Shown here: positions 27,650 to 36,654 of the stretch, piece by piece
Layout of the letters: each line of letters begins with the position of its first letter
Numbering within the stretch: position 1 is the stretch's first letter
DNA from: an uncultured Acidobacteriia bacterium
GTDB lineage: Bacteria > Acidobacteriota > Terriglobia > Bryobacterales > Bryobacteraceae
DNA: 64,000 nucleotides
Reading direction: 5' to 3'
NCBI GenBank assembly: GCA_903851195.1
Contig: CAINNJ010000020.1
Location: 39,767 to 103,766, forward strand
Notes under the pieces: generated by a model
What the model was told of the DNA's origin: nothing
Seen by the model: only the letters and a program-made list of their open reading frames with translations
Database searches by the model: none
Made by a program: the position numbers and the translations under genes

Positions 27650-29952
27650 GTTTCGGAGACCTGAACGCCGCGTCCGTTGCCGCCTCCGCCGGGCACGCGG
27701 CTCCATTCGAGAATCAAGTCGCCGGAAGCGGTCGCCTCGCGCGGGATGTCGAACTGGACGGGCGCGACCGGCGCCGGCTTGTCGATCAGCGGATGCACTT
27801 CGTAGCGTCCGTTGGCGGTCAGGCGAATCTGGGTTTTCGGCGTGCCGCCGCCGTAGACCACGCGGATGGCGTATTGGGCGGTGCGGTCGAGATCGGCGTA
27901 GTGCATCCGCAGCGGGGTGTCGCCCAGGGTTTCGCCGTCGGTAAACCAGGACACGCGCCAGCCCTGTTGGGGCAGGCTGCCGAAGCCGGTGAGCGGGGAT
28001 TGCAGGAAGTCCGGATCTTTGTCGAAGGGTTCGCCGGGGACCAGATGCGGCTGGCGGGCGGTGTCGCCCAAGTCGTCATAAAAGCCGCCGGGGCCGGGGT
28101 TGGTCCAGTCGAGGATCTGGTTCAGACGCGCCAGGCGGGCCTTTTCGTCGGGCAGGGCGCGTATCTGGGCGAACTGATTCTTCAGCCAGACGCGGTTATT
28201 GAGGGCGAAATCGATGGCGTCCAGATTGGCGCCGCGCCCGAGCGAGATCGCCTGGTAGCGGGGCACGCTGAGCTGCATGTGGATGCTCTGGTAGAGCGCC
28301 TCCGCCATTTCGAAGACGCGGGCGCGGAGGGCGCGGGCGTCCGGGGTCAGCGCGTCGGCATCGAGCAGAGCTTCCGCTTCGTCCATGGCGCGCAGAGAAC
28401 CGGTGCGGACGGCGGCGCGGAGCTGGTTGTTAGCGCGGTCTTCCTGTTCCGTTTCGAGGGCCAGACGCCGGCGCAGGAAGGCATCGTAGTGGGCGCGATA
28501 GAGCGCCTGCTGGAATCGCCAGTTCAGGCGAAGCTGCGGGGTGGCGGTCCGGTCGAGCGACTGCAACTGCGCGAGGGTGGTCTCGACGCCTCCGTTGGTG
28601 GCCAGCGGCCCGCGCCAGTTCTGTTCGAGAGCGAGCAGGGCCTGGGCGAAGGCGTCGGCCTGATCCGGCCCGATGAAGAAGCGGCTGTAGTCGCGCAGCA
28701 GGTCCGCCACTTTGGCGTCCGGATTCCAGCCGAGGCCGCTCCAGATGAACTTGTTCACGTCGTCATTGCAGCCTTCTGAGTAGGTGACGAAACCGTTCGA
28801 GTAGGGCACCCAGCGGTGGAAGATGGCCGCTTCGCCAACGGGCCGGGGGTTAATCACCTCGCGGGCTTCCGTGGTGGCGAAGGCGAAGTCCCAGTCGGGC
28901 ACCGGGAATTCCGAGTTCAGACTGTGCGTAATGTCGGGGTAGAAGCGGATCGGGTAGCGTTTCGGAATGCGTTCGCGCAGGCCGGCGATGCTGCCGCGCA
29001 CCTGCGGGCCGAAGACCACGCCGGCCAGCCAGGCGGGCTGTTTGTCCACGATGGCGAGGAACTCGTCCATCCATGCTTTGTTGAAGCTCTGCGGCGAGAC
29101 CCACATCTGCGCTTTGGGATGGTAGCGCCGCAGGTTCTGTGACTGTTTTTCGAGCAGCGCCATCAGGTATTTGGGCTGCGTGTCGCCGGGGTCGCCGCCG
29201 GGCACGAAGACGGCGTCCACGCGCGGAAGTTTGCGGAACACCTCGCCCCATTCGCGAAGGGCGAAATCGACGGTTTTGGGATCCGAGTAGTCTTTGTCCA
29301 TGGCGGGATACCAGATGGAGACGTCGAGCCCGTACTCGCCGGCGATGCGGGACATCTCGACCATCATGTCCATGGGCGGCAGCGGGAAGTGCGGGCTGTC
29401 GGCATCGTCGTCGGACCGGGGCGGAATCAGTTCGACGGTGTTGGTGCCGAAAATGGCGAGTTCGCGGATGTACTGCTCCCACATCGGGACGGTCCAGCCG
29501 TCGTAGGCGTTCGTTTTGGGCCTGTAGCCGAGTTGGTGGCCACGCTGCGGGATCTTCGGCGCGAGCGTGGCGTTCAGGGCGTCGGCGATCTCGAAACGCT
29601 GGCGCGACATGGTCGCCTGGCGGAGGAAATAGCCGGCGCCGAAGATGATGCCGCGATCGTCATTGCCCCGAATGGTCACGGCGTTCGCGGCTGTGGTCAC
29701 GGTGAAACCGTCCGCCGGGCCCGAGCCTTTTTCGAGCGTGATGGCGGGACCCGCGCCTTCCGGATTCAGCAACAGGCGGAACTGCGTGCGCTTCTCCACT
29801 TCCTGCGCGATCATCTCCGCCGCTTTTTTCCCGATGGCGCCGGTATCGGGGCGCGGCCGCAGGGCGGCCTGCCGGAGATCGAGCGCGGCGGCCAGCGAAG
29901 CGGAGGTCAGGAAGGTAACGGCGGTCTTGACAATTTGCGAGCGTCCAATCAC
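27631..29952 (-). CDS. Glycosidase-like exported protein (alpha-glucuronidase/GH67-like)
   Basis: About 773 aa from GTG 29952, with a hydrophobic N-terminal segment (VKTAVTFLTSASLAAALDL) that looks like a signal. An N-terminal alpha/beta domain (about 40-130) resembles the GH67/GH20 N-domain; a TIM-barrel-like region follows (QRGHQLGYRPKTNAYDGW, VSIWYPAMDKDYSDP, DAVFVPGGDPGDTQ). Acidic residues in the last motifs could be catalytic. The C-terminus is a beta-rich carbohydrate-binding-like domain. Coupling to an ACS-type MFS gene fits uronic-acid release, but the family call is tentative. Confidence 0.6.
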   Translation of the reverse strand: MIGRSQIVKTAVTFLTSASLAAALDLRQAALRPRPDTGAIGKKAAEMIAQEVEKRTQFRLLLNPEGAGPAITLEKGSGPADGFTVTTAANAVTIRGNDDRGIIFGAGYFLRQATMSRQRFEIADALNATLAPKIPQRGHQLGYRPKTNAYDGWTVPMWEQYIRELAIFGTNTVELIPPRSDDDADSPHFPLPPMDMMVEMSRIAGEYGLDVSIWYPAMDKDYSDPKTVDFALREWGEVFRKLPRVDAVFVPGGDPGDTQPKYLMALLEKQSQNLRRYHPKAQMWVSPQSFNKAWMDEFLAIVDKQPAWLAGVVFGPQVRGSIAGLRERIPKRYPIRFYPDITHSLNSEFPVPDWDFAFATTEAREVINPRPVGEAAIFHRWVPYSNGFVTYSEGCNDDVNKFIWSGLGWNPDAKVADLLRDYSRFFIGPDQADAFAQALLALEQNWRGPLATNGGVETTLAQLQSLDRTATPQLRLNWRFQQALYRAHYDAFLRRRLALETEQEDRANNQLRAAVRTGSLRAMDEAEALLDADALTPDARALRARVFEMAEALYQSIHMQLSVPRYQAISLGRGANLDAIDFALNNRVWLKNQFAQIRALPDEKARLARLNQILDWTNPGPGGFYDDLGDTARQPHLVPGEPFDKDPDFLQSPLTGFGSLPQQGWRVSWFTDGETLGDTPLRMHYADLDRTAQYAIRVVYGGGTPKTQIRLTANGRYEVHPLIDKPAPVAPVQFDIPREATASGDLILEWSRVPGGGGNGRGVQVSETWLIRK

Positions 29953-29985
29953 CCAGCGATTATATGGGACAGCTACAATCGGGGA

Positions 29986-30333
29986 GTGCCCAAGGTAACT
30001 TTCCTCCCCGCGAATGAGACGTTTGAATTTGAATCGGGCAAGCTGCCCTACAAGGGGCACGGCCTGCCGGAATCGCTGCTGGATGTCGCGATGAATTTCG
30101 GTTTTCATCTGGAACATGCCTGTGGCGGCAGTTGCGCGTGCACCACCTGCCACGTGGTGGCGAAGCAGGGCGTGAACAATTTATCCGAGATGGAAGACGA
30201 CGAGATGGACCGCGTGGAACAGGCGGCCGATTTCCAGCTGAACTCGCGCCTGGGATGTCAGGCGGTGGTGAAGGGGGATGTCACGGTGGTGATTCCGGAC
30301 TGGAACCGGAATTACGTGAGCGAAGGACATTAA
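29986..30333 (+). CDS. [2Fe-2S] ferredoxin, ISC type
   Basis: 115 aa from GTG 29986. Four cluster cysteines in the adrenodoxin-type pattern C-x5-C-x2-C ... C: HACGGSCACTTCHVV and SRLGCQAVV. It closely matches ISC-pathway ferredoxin length and sequence (LLDVAMNFGFHLEHACGG, NLSEMEDDEMDRVE). It would donate electrons for Fe-S assembly or a monooxygenase. No other isc genes are nearby. The GGGGA before the GTG is unusually close. Confidence 0.85.
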   Translation: MPKVTFLPANETFEFESGKLPYKGHGLPESLLDVAMNFGFHLEHACGGSCACTTCHVVAKQGVNNLSEMEDDEMDRVEQAADFQLNSRLGCQAVVKGDVTVVIPDWNRNYVSEGH

Positions 30334-30626
30334 CGAGCCAGGCGGCTCGCCTGAATTTCCTGAAATCGCGGATCTTTCGCGATTAACTGTCGCACCTGAT
30401 CGCTGAGTTCCTGCCAGTTCCGGATGAAGTAACCCGCGGAGTCATTGGCCATCACCTCCGCGCGCTTTTCTTCGAGGATGCCGAGCAGGAGTTCGGTTTC
30501 GTTTCGCTCCTGCCCGGATTGCTGCGTGGCAACACTGCGAAACGCCTGCGCCACGCGGTCGAACTCTCCATTGACGCCGGTGCGGAGCCGTTCCGCCCAT
30601 TCCACTTGTGCTGGTGAGCCAGTCAT
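30330..30626 (-). CDS. Hypothetical protein, helical
   Basis: About 98 aa from Met 30626 (an upstream Met at 30647 is possible). Predicted all-helical and soluble, with segments such as EWAERLRTGVNGEFDRVAQAF and ELSDQVRQLIAKDPRFQEI. No signal, no Cys, no recognised family. It overlaps the convergent ferredoxin stop by 4 bp. Confidence 0.5.
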   Translation of the reverse strand: MTGSPAQVEWAERLRTGVNGEFDRVAQAFRSVATQQSGQERNETELLLGILEEKRAEVMANDSAGYFIRNWQELSDQVRQLIAKDPRFQEIQASRLAR

Positions 30627-30662
30627 TATTGGGGAAACTGGCTGCACCCGGAGGGCCGTTCG

Positions 30663-31496
30663 CTATTTTTTGTGGATCAGGATGTTGCCGTTCAGAGTTT
30701 CGAACCGGTATTCCGGACCGCCGCCGTTGATGGAACCGTAAATATTGCGATCCATTTTGATACGGTACTTGCCGCCCTGGCCACGGGAATCCTCGACCAC
30801 GGGCTTGCCCGCGTCCGGCTCCATCTTCATATCGAAGTCGCTGTACACCGAGCCGTTATCGGTCTTGAGGCGCAGGCGCGCCTTCGTGTCGCCGGGAAGC
30901 GTGACGTCGATTTTGCCGTTGAGCGACGTGAAGGACATGGCTTTCTCGTTGGAAACCCGGTCCAGACTCGCGGTGACCGCGCCGTTCAGGGAGTGCGCCA
31001 CCACGGAGCCCGAAACGTTCTTCAGAGTGATGGGGCCATTCAGATTATCCACCTCGATTTCGCCGCTCACCCCGGTCACTTCAATATTTCCGCCGGCCAG
31101 TGTTTTGAGGCTGAGGGACGAGTTGGCGGGCACCTGGATGACGAGATTCGCGCCGGAACCGCCGACCCCCGCCGAGATGTTGACCACATTGTGATCCTCT
31201 TCCACGTCGAGCCCGGAGCGACCCGCGTCGATGCGGTGCATGCCGGGCGGAACGTCGCGGGCGGGTCTCCGTTCCCGCGCGTTCGCTCCCGCGGCCGATT
31301 CCACGATCACCTGGCCCGTGGCGCCCCCGGTTACCGTGATACTGCCGTGCATCAAATGCACTTTGACGGTGGCCGGCTGTGAGGGGCTGGAGAGCGGGAC
31401 CGCTACTTTGTCCTGCGCCACTTTGTCCTGCGCCGGTAACATCTGTACCGCAAGCAGCACCGCGAATGCCGGCAAACTGACCCGATAAATACTCAT
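30663..31496 (-). CDS. Exported DUF4097-type repeat protein
   Basis: 277 aa with a signal peptide (about 1-22). The body is a regular parallel-beta-like repeat with recurring N-G words: LNGPITLKNVSGSVVAHSLNG, SLNGKIDVTLPGD, TDNGSVYSDF, TLNGNILIHK. This DUF4097/head-GIN type is often encoded with ECF sigma factors. It is paralogous to the next gene upstream and probably belongs to the same operon. Likely envelope- or surface-associated; function unknown. Confidence 0.75.
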   Translation of the reverse strand: MSIYRVSLPAFAVLLAVQMLPAQDKVAQDKVAVPLSSPSQPATVKVHLMHGSITVTGGATGQVIVESAAGANARERRPARDVPPGMHRIDAGRSGLDVEEDHNVVNISAGVGGSGANLVIQVPANSSLSLKTLAGGNIEVTGVSGEIEVDNLNGPITLKNVSGSVVAHSLNGAVTASLDRVSNEKAMSFTSLNGKIDVTLPGDTKARLRLKTDNGSVYSDFDMKMEPDAGKPVVEDSRGQGGKYRIKMDRNIYGSINGGGPEYRFETLNGNILIHKK

Positions 31497-31530
31497 TTTC
31501 TTTTTCCTCCTGAATTTAACTCGCCTGAAT

Positions 31531-32385
31531 TTAACGTGACTGCTTTTGTATGTGAATATCGCCGTTGAATGTTTCGAATTTCAGCTCCGGCCCGCCGGAA
31601 CCCACACGCAGGCTGTTGAACTGATTGGACCGATAGACGAACTTGCCGTTCTTCCGCTCGGCCGCGTCCGACTTCGCGGCCACCGCGGTGGTCTCGAAAT
31701 CCGTATAGGCGTGGCCGTTGAACGTCTTGAGGCGCAGGTCCGCGGAGAGCGAGGGCTGGAAGGTGATGTCCACCTTGCCGTTAAACGATTTGAAGTAGCT
31801 GTCCGCCTTCGGATTTTCGCGGAAGGTAATTACGGTCGGCCCGTTCAGGGTGTCCGCCGTGCCCGAGCCCGCCAGCCGGTTCATCGTGATGCTGCCGTTC
31901 ACGTCTTTCACGTCGAATTTGCCGGTGGTGTCGTCGGCCTTCACGTCCCCGTTCACGGTGTGCAGACGCAGATCCGTGGCGCGCGGCACGTGGATGACGA
32001 AGTTGTAGGTCACCTCATACTGACGCTCGTCATGGTCGTGAAAGCCGTGGTCGTCGCTTGCATGCGAATTGTTGCGGAAGGGGCCGTTGACATAGACCTG
32101 GGCCACGCCGTTCTTCTCATTGGCATCCAGCACGACTTCGCGTTTCGCCTTTTGCAGCTCGCTCTGGTCGGAGGCGCGGACGATTTTTTCGCCTTCCACC
32201 CGGATGGTGCTGCCGTTGTCGCCGAGCACGGTAATGGAGCCGTTTACGCTGTCGACGTCGAGCGAACTGTCTTTCTGAAACGTCTGGTGGATGGCTTCGC
32301 GCTCTTCCACTTTGTAATCCCGATGCGAGGCCGCAAACCCGAGTACGCACGCACTCAGCCCGATGGATATGGCGATCTTCTTCAT
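31531..32385 (-). CDS. Exported DUF4097-type repeat protein (paralog)
   Basis: 284 aa with a signal peptide (about 1-19). The same repeat architecture as the downstream gene: SVNGSITVLGDNG, HTVNGDVKADDTTGKFDVKD, SFNGKVDITF, TFNGHAYTDFE, TFNGDIHIQK. An insert rich in His/Asp (SHASDDHGFHDHDERQ) is specific to this copy and might bind metal. Lies 22 bp after the anti-sigma gene. Confidence 0.75.
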   Translation of the reverse strand: MKKIAISIGLSACVLGFAASHRDYKVEEREAIHQTFQKDSSLDVDSVNGSITVLGDNGSTIRVEGEKIVRASDQSELQKAKREVVLDANEKNGVAQVYVNGPFRNNSHASDDHGFHDHDERQYEVTYNFVIHVPRATDLRLHTVNGDVKADDTTGKFDVKDVNGSITMNRLAGSGTADTLNGPTVITFRENPKADSYFKSFNGKVDITFQPSLSADLRLKTFNGHAYTDFETTAVAAKSDAAERKNGKFVYRSNQFNSLRVGSGGPELKFETFNGDIHIQKQSR

Positions 32386-32407
32386 TTCGTCGTTCCCCTG
32401 CCTGGTT

Positions 32408-33250
32408 CTATTTGTATTCCGTAAGTTGCTGCATGGCGCGGTCGGCGCGCTGCCGCACCGCGGGATTCAGATCCGGACGTCCGGCCAGCTGGCGCAGCGT
32501 GCCGACGGCGCCACGGTCGCGCGCGTCGACCAGATAATCGATCAGCGCCGCCTGCACCATGGGGGAATCCTGCTGCCCGAGGGCCTGGGTCATGGACTGC
32601 CGGACCTGCGGATTCCCGGACGCCTTCGTAAGCGCGTCGATCGCGGCGAGGCGCACGTTGACGTTGGGATCGTGGCTCACCGCCTGCAGCAGCGCGGAAA
32701 GGACCTCCGGCTCCATGGTCGGCATGCGGACGCTGTAATCCACGCCGCGCAACCGCTCGCTGGCCGATTCCTGGCGCATCAGCGAGAGTGCCACCATTTC
32801 TTTCGTATTGGCGACTTCTTCGCGCAGCGCGGCGATCTCGCTCTTATCGGCTTTGCCGCCTGTGCGGAACCCCGCGCCGACGATCAGGCCCACTGCCAGA
32901 CAAGCCACCGCGATGGACACCTGCCAGACGGGACGCTCCGGCCAGAGCGAGGCCAGGGAAAACTTCCAGGAGTTCCGCTTTCCTGAACCATGGACGGCCA
33001 GCTTGCCTGACGCCAGCTTGCCCGATGCAACCATGGACTCCAGCGTCGATTCCCAGCGCACGGCCAGGGCGTGACTCGGTTCGGGTGCCGGCAAATCCGC
33101 CAGGCGGTCCCACATAGCGCTCAACTGCGTCATTTCCGCCGCGCAGTCCTCGCACCCCGCGAGATGCTGCTTCAGCATCGTTTCCTGTGCGGCGTCCAGT
33201 TCCCCGGTCCAGGAGGCCGCTATCAGTTCCTTCGCGTGTCCGCACATCAT
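32408..33250 (-). CDS. Anti-sigma factor: zf-HC2 + TM + HEAT-like repeats
   Basis: 280 aa. The N-terminal zinc-binding anti-sigma domain has the H...C-x2-C pattern (CGHAKELIAA, HLAGCEDCAAEM). A membrane helix is near 115-135 (VSIAVACLAVGLIVGAGF). The periplasmic part has HEAT-like repeats (LLQAVSHDPNVNVRLAAIDAL, ALIDYLVDARDRGAVGTL), which may sense a partner. The start overlaps the sigma gene stop (ATGA), so the two are coupled and it probably sequesters that sigma factor. Confidence 0.85.
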   Translation of the reverse strand: MMCGHAKELIAASWTGELDAAQETMLKQHLAGCEDCAAEMTQLSAMWDRLADLPAPEPSHALAVRWESTLESMVASGKLASGKLAVHGSGKRNSWKFSLASLWPERPVWQVSIAVACLAVGLIVGAGFRTGGKADKSEIAALREEVANTKEMVALSLMRQESASERLRGVDYSVRMPTMEPEVLSALLQAVSHDPNVNVRLAAIDALTKASGNPQVRQSMTQALGQQDSPMVQAALIDYLVDARDRGAVGTLRQLAGRPDLNPAVRQRADRAMQQLTEYK

Positions 33251-33804
33251 GATGCTCTCTCCTTCGCCAAGTCCCGGTAGATCCCGCCCATTTCCTTCAT
33301 GGCCCGGAAAACACGCACTTTCACGGTCCCGGTTTCGCAGCCCACAATCTGGCCGATCTGCTCATAGGTGAGGCCCTGAAACCGGCTCAGAATAATCAGT
33401 TCCCGCTTGTCTTCCGGCAGTTCGCGCAGGGCCCGGTGGAGCAGCGCGAGTTCCTGTTGTTTCAGCAAATTGTCGAACGCCGTCGGCCTGCCGCTGTCGA
33501 TGGATTCGAACTCGTGGTCGTCGCTCTGCGTCTCCAGACGGTGTTTTTTCACCTGATCGGCGAAAGCGTTCCGCGCGATCCGGTACATCCACGGCTCGAA
33601 ACCGTCGCCGGTCTGGTAGGTGTGGCGATACCGGATCATGCGCAGGAAGACCTCATGGACAAGGTCTTCCGACGCCGCCTGCTTCCCGGTCAGCCGGAAG
33701 AAGAAGCGGAACAGATTCCGGTGACGCCGCTGGTACAGTTCGCTCATGCTCGCCAGATTTCCGCGCGCGACGGCCACCATCAACTCGTGATCGGTTTGAT
33801 TCAC
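33247..33804 (-). CDS. ECF RNA polymerase sigma factor
   Basis: 185 aa with region 2 (FRFFFRLTGKQAASEDLVHEVFLRMIR) and region 4 (LREELPEDKRE-like segment followed by SRFQGLTYEQIGQIVGCETGTVKVRVFRAM). It heads a four-gene minus-strand operon with its zf-HC2 anti-sigma and two DUF4097 proteins, suggesting an envelope stress regulon. No extra C-terminal domain. Confidence 0.93.
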   Translation of the reverse strand: MNQTDHELMVAVARGNLASMSELYQRRHRNLFRFFFRLTGKQAASEDLVHEVFLRMIRYRHTYQTGDGFEPWMYRIARNAFADQVKKHRLETQSDDHEFESIDSGRPTAFDNLLKQQELALLHRALRELPEDKRELIILSRFQGLTYEQIGQIVGCETGTVKVRVFRAMKEMGGIYRDLAKERAS

Positions 33805-33859
33805 CTGCGCGTTCCAATCCGGCTAACCGGGCTTCCCGGCAAAGGTTACAAAGTTTCTG

Positions 33860-34735
33860 TCAGACCAGATCGCGCAGCGCGGGGCCAAGCTCCGGAAAGC
33901 GGAAGCGGAAACCGGCGGCCGTCGCCGCGGCCGGGATCACGCGGGCGCTGTCGAGCATGTGCTGCCCGAATTCACCGAAAGCCAGTTTCAGGGCGAAGGC
34001 CGGCACGGGAACGATGGCCGGCCGGTGCACGGCGTGCGCGAGTTCCCGGGTGAAATCCGCGTTCGTGACCGGGTTTGGCGAGGTCGCGTTCCAGACGCCC
34101 CGGACGTTTTCGTTCTCCACGGCGTGCGTGACCAGTTCCACTACGTCGCGGACGTGAACCCAGGGCATCCACTGCCGGCCGGAACCCAGCGTGCCCCCGG
34201 CGAATAGTTTGAACGCCGGCACCATCTGGCCCAGCGCGCCGCCGCCTTTGCCGAGGACGAAACCGATGCGCAGCTTCACGACGCGGACGCCGAGTGCGCC
34301 GGCGCGGTCCGCTTCCGCTTCCCACTCCTGGCACACGTCCGCCAGGAAGCCGTTGCCGGGCAGGGAGGTTTCGGTAAGTTTCTCGTCCCCGCGGTTGCCA
34401 TAGAGGCCGATCGCGGAGGCGGATACGAGCACCCGGGGCCGTGTGCCCGCGCGGGACATGGCATCGACAAGATGGCGCGTCCCGAGCACGCGGCTGTCGC
34501 GGATGCGCCGTTTGACCTCCGCGTTCCAGCGCTGGGCCACGGTCTCGCCCGCCAGGTGGATCACGGCGTCGGCGCCCTCCAGACTTTCGCGCGCGGGCTC
34601 TCCCGCGAGGGGATCCCACTGGTACGGCGGCGCCGCGCGCCGGCTCCAGACCTCCACCGTATGGCGGTCCTGCCTTAGCCGTTCCACGATGCCGCGGCCG
34701 ATGAAGCCGGTGCCCCCCGAAATCACACACTTCAT
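33860..34735 (-). CDS. TIGR01777-type NAD-dependent epimerase/SDR
   Basis: A 291-aa extended SDR. The nucleotide-binding motif is GGTGFIGRGIVERL; the C-terminal DUF1731-like tail (FGEFGQHMLDSARVIP, then FRFPELGPALRDL) is diagnostic of the TIGR01777 (YfcH/SDR39U1) group. Substrate unknown. The start overlaps the photolyase stop by 4 bp; the pair may act in one pathway, since photolyase-SDR neighbours are known in other bacteria. Confidence 0.9.
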   Translation of the reverse strand: MKCVISGGTGFIGRGIVERLRQDRHTVEVWSRRAAPPYQWDPLAGEPARESLEGADAVIHLAGETVAQRWNAEVKRRIRDSRVLGTRHLVDAMSRAGTRPRVLVSASAIGLYGNRGDEKLTETSLPGNGFLADVCQEWEAEADRAGALGVRVVKLRIGFVLGKGGGALGQMVPAFKLFAGGTLGSGRQWMPWVHVRDVVELVTHAVENENVRGVWNATSPNPVTNADFTRELAHAVHRPAIVPVPAFALKLAFGEFGQHMLDSARVIPAAATAAGFRFRFPELGPALRDLV

Positions 34736-36162
34736 ATGCGATAGATGTCCTTGCCTGTACGTTCCAGTTCCGCTATCTCTCTAATGTAGGCGGAGGTGTC
34801 GGTTTTGCGCTTCATGCCGTCGAGCGACATGTAGCGCAGCTGTCCGAAGATGGGCCGCTCCCCCCAGGGCCGATCATGCAGGCCGAAGCACCACAGGATG
34901 TTCGTGTAGGTGTTCGGATCGCGCCCGTCGATGGCGTAGACATCGTGCAGATGGATCATCACCTGGAGCGCCTGCGCGTACGTCGGCGACCACTCGATGA
35001 CCTTCTTGCCCCAGTACATCCGGTAGTAGCCGTGGATCTTGCCCCGGATCAGCAGCTCTTTCTGGGTCGCGTTCCAGAGTTCGTCGTACGTTTCGGCCCG
35101 CTCCAGTTTTTCCGGCGTGTAGGTCACGGGACGCGGATCGCCCGCGTGCTTCGCCATGGTGCGTTTGCACCAGTCCGGCACGTTATCGAGCGTCCCGGGA
35201 TCCGTAACGAACCGTGCATAGTTGAACGCGAGTTCCCGCCGGACGATGAGCTCTTCCAGAAAGTCGTCGGCCATGAGTTTGTGCTCCGCCGCGTAGTCGC
35301 GCACGGCGAGGGCGATTTGCAGGGAGGAGATCTGGCCGAAGTGGAGGTACGGGCTCAGGTCGCTGGTGGCGTGTTTCGAGGGCTGGTTGCTCTCGCCGGC
35401 ATAGCGGGAAAGCTTCTTTTCGAGGAAGATATCGAGGTGCCGGCGTGCCACGTCCGCCCCGCCCGTATAGCTGGGGGAGGGCGGGATTTTGTGGTCGATC
35501 TCGCAGCCGGCCACCAGACCCGGGATATTCTCCGGGGTGACGTTCGTGCGCAGTTCCCGCAGGTCGGCGGGAAGCAGATTTTCGTTCCACGGCCGCCGCA
35601 GGGTCACCGGATCCAGGGGCTTCATCCACGTGGGGAGCTCTCGTTTGATTTTCGGCCGGATGGTGTACGCCCCGTAAGCGCGCTTCTCGTGGCGGCTCAT
35701 CGGAACTACGCAACTGGAATCCACGGCGTAATAGGCGACGCCGATTCGTTCCGGCACCGAGGAGTTGTGGGTAGCCGCGATGAAGACCGGGTAGTCGTCC
35801 GTGACGACGCAAAGCGCCTTGGCGGCGAGCCGGTACAGCACGTCGTTGGCATGCTGGCGGGTGGCCCGGAGATAGAAGAAGTACCCGGCGCGGGCGCGCT
35901 TCAGCTCGGCGGCGGTGCCCGGAACCGCTTCCAGAACAAACCGATGCAGCCTGTCGTTCGCATGCGGATAGGTACACGTGAGCCCTTCATACACCAGCAG
36001 CGGCAGACCGTGTTCATTGGCCAGTTGCGACGCAAAAGCGAACCCATGGTTCCAATCCACCCGCCGGTTCATCTGCGACCAGTAAAGAACGTAGGCCGCT
36101 CCTTCGCGCATGGGCGCCTCATTCAGACTCCGGATCCGTTCCGTTTCTACACCCATCACCAC
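34732..36162 (-). CDS. phr: Deoxyribodipyrimidine photolyase, class II
   Basis: A 476-aa FAD-dependent enzyme that repairs cyclobutane pyrimidine dimers with blue light. Class II features include the N-terminal YVLYWSQMNRRVDWNHGFAF, SDLSPYLHFGQISSLQIAL, EELIVRRELAFNYARF, and the C-terminal MYWGKKVIEWSPTYAQAL and DGRDPNTYTNILWCFGLHDRPW. An internal Met at residue 18 is an alternative start. Upstream is a short divergent intergenic region shared with the YtrA-like gene. Confidence 0.93.
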   Translation of the reverse strand: MVMGVETERIRSLNEAPMREGAAYVLYWSQMNRRVDWNHGFAFASQLANEHGLPLLVYEGLTCTYPHANDRLHRFVLEAVPGTAAELKRARAGYFFYLRATRQHANDVLYRLAAKALCVVTDDYPVFIAATHNSSVPERIGVAYYAVDSSCVVPMSRHEKRAYGAYTIRPKIKRELPTWMKPLDPVTLRRPWNENLLPADLRELRTNVTPENIPGLVAGCEIDHKIPPSPSYTGGADVARRHLDIFLEKKLSRYAGESNQPSKHATSDLSPYLHFGQISSLQIALAVRDYAAEHKLMADDFLEELIVRRELAFNYARFVTDPGTLDNVPDWCKRTMAKHAGDPRPVTYTPEKLERAETYDELWNATQKELLIRGKIHGYYRMYWGKKVIEWSPTYAQALQVMIHLHDVYAIDGRDPNTYTNILWCFGLHDRPWGERPIFGQLRYMSLDGMKRKTDTSAYIREIAELERTGKDIYRI

Positions 36163-36202
36163 TCTGATTCGCCGCCGGGTTCAGCAGGACTAAAAATATT
36201 GC

Positions 36203-36240
36203 TTGCATCAACGGGTGTACTAGAGTATTAATACATCAGG
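36203..36240 (+). promoter_or_regulatory. Promoter and candidate operator of the YtrA-like gene
   Basis: A -35-like TTGCAT (36203-36208), 17-bp spacer and -10-like TATTAA (36226-36231). An imperfect dyad of the form TGTA-x-TA ... TA-x-TACA covers 36216-36235, overlapping the -10, and GTATTAATAC inside it is a perfect 10-bp palindrome. The start codon is at 36241, only about 9 bp after the -10, so the transcript would be nearly leaderless. The dyad is a good candidate for autorepression. Confidence 0.6.
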
Positions 36241-36609
36241 ATGATCTTCCAACTGGATCTGCGGAGCGGCGTTCCGGTCTATCGCCAGATTATCGACCAG
36301 GTTCATGCGGCGCGCGCCTCCGGCTCCATCGGACCGGGGGACCGGCTGCCCACCGTACGGCAACTGGCGGTGGATCTGAAGGTAAACCCGAATACCGTGG
36401 TGCGCGCTTATCGGGAACTGGAACTGACGGGCGTGCTGACCACCCACCAGGGGACCGGCACTTTCCTGACGAATACGGTGGTGGAGCGGAGCGAGGCGGA
36501 ACACCGGCAGAAGCTGGATCGGCTGGTGAGCGAATTCGTGGCGCGGGCCGGGCGCGAAGGAATTACGGTGCAGGAAATCCAGGAACGTTTACAGCAGTTG
36601 TTGCCGTAG
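36241..36609 (+). CDS. GntR-family regulator, YtrA subfamily
   Basis: A 122-aa winged-helix GntR protein (VPVYRQIIDQVHAARASGSI, LPTVRQLAVDLKVNPNTVVRAYRELE, GVLTTHQGTGTF) with the short helical C-terminus typical of YtrA-type regulators, which dimerise without a ligand-binding domain. YtrA genes usually precede ABC transporter genes; here the downstream partner is a slipin, 45 bp away. Confidence 0.9.
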   Translation: MIFQLDLRSGVPVYRQIIDQVHAARASGSIGPGDRLPTVRQLAVDLKVNPNTVVRAYRELELTGVLTTHQGTGTFLTNTVVERSEAEHRQKLDRLVSEFVARAGREGITVQEIQERLQQLLP

Positions 36610-36654
36610 CAGTTGTTTCAGGAATGTGTTCGTCAACTAAAGGAGGCGAATGAG

